From positions 23,202-87,201 of the forward strand of contig HF986622.1 of assembly GCA_000433175.1 (NCBI GenBank): 64,000 bases of DNA, in the 5' to 3' direction. The notes under the pieces were generated by a model. The model was not told the DNA's origin. It did not search any database and worked only from the letters and a program-made list of their open reading frames with translations. This DNA is from Prevotella sp. CAG:1058 (lineage in GTDB: Bacteria > Bacteroidota > Bacteroidia > Bacteroidales > Bacteroidaceae). The position numbers were made by a program, and so were the translations under genes. This document shows, piece by piece, positions 62,117 to 64,000 of this stretch (position 1 is the stretch's first letter; every line of letters begins with the position of its first letter).

Positions 62117-62148
62117 ATTGCATTAATAAAATATGTTTTGTAAATTTG
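62117..62148 (+). promoter_or_regulatory. Promoter for pyk
   Basis: ATTG (62117-62120, one mismatch to TTTG), 20-bp spacer, TAAATTTG (62141-62148). The predicted start near 62152 gives an approximately 80-nt leader before ATG 62233. Confidence 0.7.
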
Positions 62149-62232
62149 CAACATTCAAGTTCCATTATATCAGGTAAACAGCTAATTTCCTGCATAAGGG
62201 ATAAGAAAAATGCACTTTAAAAATCAAGAAAT

Positions 62233-63678
62233 ATGAAACAGACTAAAATCGTAGCTTCCATAAGCGACCAGAGATGTGATGTGGATTTTATCCGTAATCT
62301 GTTTGATGCCGGTATGAATGTTGTCCGTATGAATACCGCCCACGCCACTCCTGAAGGTATTCGCAAGATAATAAGAAACACACGTGCTGTCAGTCGCCAC
62401 ATAGGTATACTTATTGATACAAAGGGACCGGAAATACGTACAACTGCCAACGATGCGCCGATAGAATACAAGACAGGTGACGTTGTTAAGATTTTCGGCC
62501 GTCCTGAGATGAAATCGGAGCATGACATATTGAACCTTTCATACGAAAACTTTTCAAATGACGTGCATGTCGGTGACGACATCCTTTTCGATGACGGCGC
62601 TATTGACATGAAAGTTATAGGCATAAACGGTCCGGCCGTCGTAGCTCAGTTGCAGAATGATGGAGTATTGGGGTCGCACAAGAGTGTCAACGTTCCTGGT
62701 GTGCATATTGATTTGCCTGCACTTACCCCAAAAGACAGGGCCAACATACAGCTTGCCATTGATGAAGATATTGATTTTATTGCACATTCGTTTGTACGCA
62801 GTAAGAAAGATGTCGAGGCTGTTCAGCAAATACTGGACGAGCAGGGTAGCGACATCAAGATTATTTCAAAGATCGAGAACCAGGAAGGTGTCGATAACAT
62901 TGATGAGATAATAGAAGCATCGTATGGCATAATGATAGCCCGTGGCGACTTGGGAATCGAAGTGCCTATTGAAAAAATACCTGGCATACAGCGCATGATA
63001 ATAAGGAAATGTCGCAAGGCGAAGAAACCTGTAATTGTTGCGACGCAGATGCTTCACACCATGATAGGAAATCCACGCCCGACACGCGCAGAAGTTACTG
63101 ATATTGCAAACGCCATATATTATCGTACTGACGCACTTATGTTAAGTGGTGAAACTGCCACAGGTAAATATCCGATAGAGTCAGTCAAGACTATGGCTTC
63201 AATCGCCGAGCAAGCCGAGCAGGACAAGATGTATGATCAAGATTATGATTTCAACCTGAGCCAAGGATGTGACGTTAGGGAATTTCTTGCACGTAACGCC
63301 ATTGAATCAACCGAAATCCTAGGCGTCAAAGGCATAATCACTGACAGTAAGACCGGTCTTACCGCACGCCATTTGGCTTCTTTCCGCGGTCCAAATCCTG
63401 TGCTTGCAATATGCTACAAGGAGAAAACCCAGCGCTGGTTGGCTCTCAGTTATGGAGTCATCGCCGTTGCACAACATGAGCAAATTGGTCCTCAGGAGCA
63501 ATTCCTTGCTGCATTGCGCATGTTGCGTCAGAAAGGATATTTAAGCATGGACGATAAGGTGGCATACCTAAGCGGTAGTTTCGGTAAGGATGGAGGCACC
63601 ACTTTCCTTGAAATAAATAAAGTGAGCGATGTGTTTAACCATACTTATGAGTTCCATCTGCCTAATACGTTCAGATAA
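62233..63678 (+). CDS. pyk: Pyruvate kinase
   Basis: Final step of glycolysis: phosphoenolpyruvate and ADP to pyruvate and ATP. The 481-residue protein has TKIVASISD, ILIDTKGPEIRT, DDGAIDMKV, IISKIENQEGVDNIDEI (catalytic Lys and Glu), IMIARGDLGIEVPIEKIP (metal Asp) and LMLSGETATGKYP. The N-terminal substrate loop reads RMNTAHATPEG rather than the common RxNFSHG, as in other Bacteroidetes. A C-terminal allosteric-type domain is present (about residues 350-481). It ends at a strong terminator. Confidence 0.97.
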   Translation: MKQTKIVASISDQRCDVDFIRNLFDAGMNVVRMNTAHATPEGIRKIIRNTRAVSRHIGILIDTKGPEIRTTANDAPIEYKTGDVVKIFGRPEMKSEHDILNLSYENFSNDVHVGDDILFDDGAIDMKVIGINGPAVVAQLQNDGVLGSHKSVNVPGVHIDLPALTPKDRANIQLAIDEDIDFIAHSFVRSKKDVEAVQQILDEQGSDIKIISKIENQEGVDNIDEIIEASYGIMIARGDLGIEVPIEKIPGIQRMIIRKCRKAKKPVIVATQMLHTMIGNPRPTRAEVTDIANAIYYRTDALMLSGETATGKYPIESVKTMASIAEQAEQDKMYDQDYDFNLSQGCDVREFLARNAIESTEILGVKGIITDSKTGLTARHLASFRGPNPVLAICYKEKTQRWLALSYGVIAVAQHEQIGPQEQFLAALRMLRQKGYLSMDDKVAYLSGSFGKDGGTTFLEINKVSDVFNHTYEFHLPNTFR

Positions 63679-63706
63679 GGTTACGCACTATTGACATTAT
63701 AATAAC

Positions 63707-63766
63707 CTCCGCTTTATTCCGCAGTCTCGATCTGTTTTGCATACGGAATAAAGCGGAGTCTTTTTT
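63707..63766 (+). terminator. Rho-independent terminator after pyk
   Basis: Perfect 15-bp stem CTCCGCTTTATTCCG (63707-63721)/CGGAATAAAGCGGAG (63744-63758), then TCTTTTTT. Confidence 0.93.
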
Positions 63767-63787
63767 GTGGATATTTCTGATAAATCT

Positions 63788-63868
63788 AATAGATGGCTTT
63801 TTGCGTTGTAAAAGCATACCTTTTAAAAGGTAAAAGGTTATGTTTTGCATCCTTGGAGGTAACTTTTT
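63788..63868. repeat. 22-bp-period palindromic array, locus 8 (4 units)
   Basis: Cores at 63788, 63810, 63832 and 63854: AATAGATGGCTTTTT, AAAAGCATACCTTTT, AAAAGGTTATGTTTT, TGGAGGTAACTTTTT. Linkers are GCGTTGT, AAAAGGT and GCATCCT. It lies 22 bp after the pyk terminator, so here the array is separate from the terminator. The sequence from 63869 to the window end holds no recognisable feature. Confidence 0.85.
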
Positions 63869-64000
63869 ACAAATATAGGGAAATGGAGTGATGATTCCAA
63901 TGTGTGTTCACTTTAGTGCATGATGTGTAAATGCTTGATTTACAGATTTGTAGACGGTAAAGTGACGTGAGTTCGGCATAAGAAAAGCATAAAAAAGTTG

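Overview
The window is a stretch of Bacteroidetes chromosome, most likely from Prevotella or a close relative. The evidence is: promoters of the Bacteroidetes type (TTTG, 19-20 nt, TAnnTTTG) with no strong Shine-Dalgarno sequences; many lineage-typical families (DUF4270, DUF4251, DUF4293, DUF4861, DUF5686-like, DUF6057, the divergent short omega subunit, BamD with a lipobox); and the gene order panD-panC-glycogen synthase-like-DUF4270. Nearly all of it is ordinary core genome. No insertion sequence, prophage, rRNA operon or CRISPR array is visible.

Layout. 1-4.2 kb: 3' part of htpG, panD, panC and a short glycogen-synthase-like gene. 4.3-7.1 kb: a DUF4270 lipoprotein with a 40-residue satellite ORF, then a DUF4251 lipoprotein. 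7.5-10.5 kb: FeoB-associated Cys-rich protein, ruvC, an MBL hydrolase, rsmG and a DUF3298 lipoprotein. 10.7-12.3 kb: HAD phosphatase and panB, which completes the pantothenate genes panB/C/D. 12.4-14.8 kb: TPR protein, M64 peptidase, folK-like. 14.9-19.7 kb: MORN-repeat protein, YhcH-family protein, glgB, DUF6057 membrane protein. 20-22 kb: DUF389 membrane protein and tRNA-Thr(CGT)/tRNA-Gly(CCC). 22-25.4 kb: an apparent operon of a sorting-tail-like protein, an L,D-transpeptidase lipoprotein, an ECF sigma factor, an anti-sigma-like protein and a CpxP-like periplasmic protein. 25.4-30.5 kb: mazG, lipoprotein, rnz, valS. 30.5-33.6 kb: C11 peptidase lipoprotein, and bamD-omega-DUF4293. 33.8-40 kb: uvrB, sodium:solute symporter, trxB, glutathione peroxidase, lipoprotein. 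40.1-42.3 kb: a two-gene accessory cassette (RNase J-like beta-CASP hydrolase plus a PD-(D/E)XK protein). 42.8-50.6 kb: mfd, aminotransferase, iorB, iorA. 50.7-54.2 kb: DUF4861 protein and DPP-IV-type peptidase. 54.2-63.7 kb: radical SAM protein, outer-membrane protein, AddA-like helicase-nuclease, dinB, pyk.

DNA repair and recombination genes are frequent (ruvC, uvrB, mfd, AddA-like, dinB). The ECF operon couples envelope crosslinking to a regulator.

The most unusual signal is not a gene. Eight intergenic sites, spaced about 4-14 kb apart, each carry 3-5 diverged units repeating at exactly 22 bp. Each unit is a 15-bp core that is A-rich at the left and T-rich at the right (consensus AAAAGGTNACCTTTT in half the arrays), followed by a 7-bp linker that is usually (G/A)C-N4-T/C. 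Spacing is kept while core sequence drifts, and neighbouring cores are sometimes inverted copies of each other. I know of no described element with this architecture. The second lead is the beta-CASP/PD-(D/E)XK cassette, whose genes overlap by 10 bp. All functional calls are from reading the translated sequence; no database search was run.
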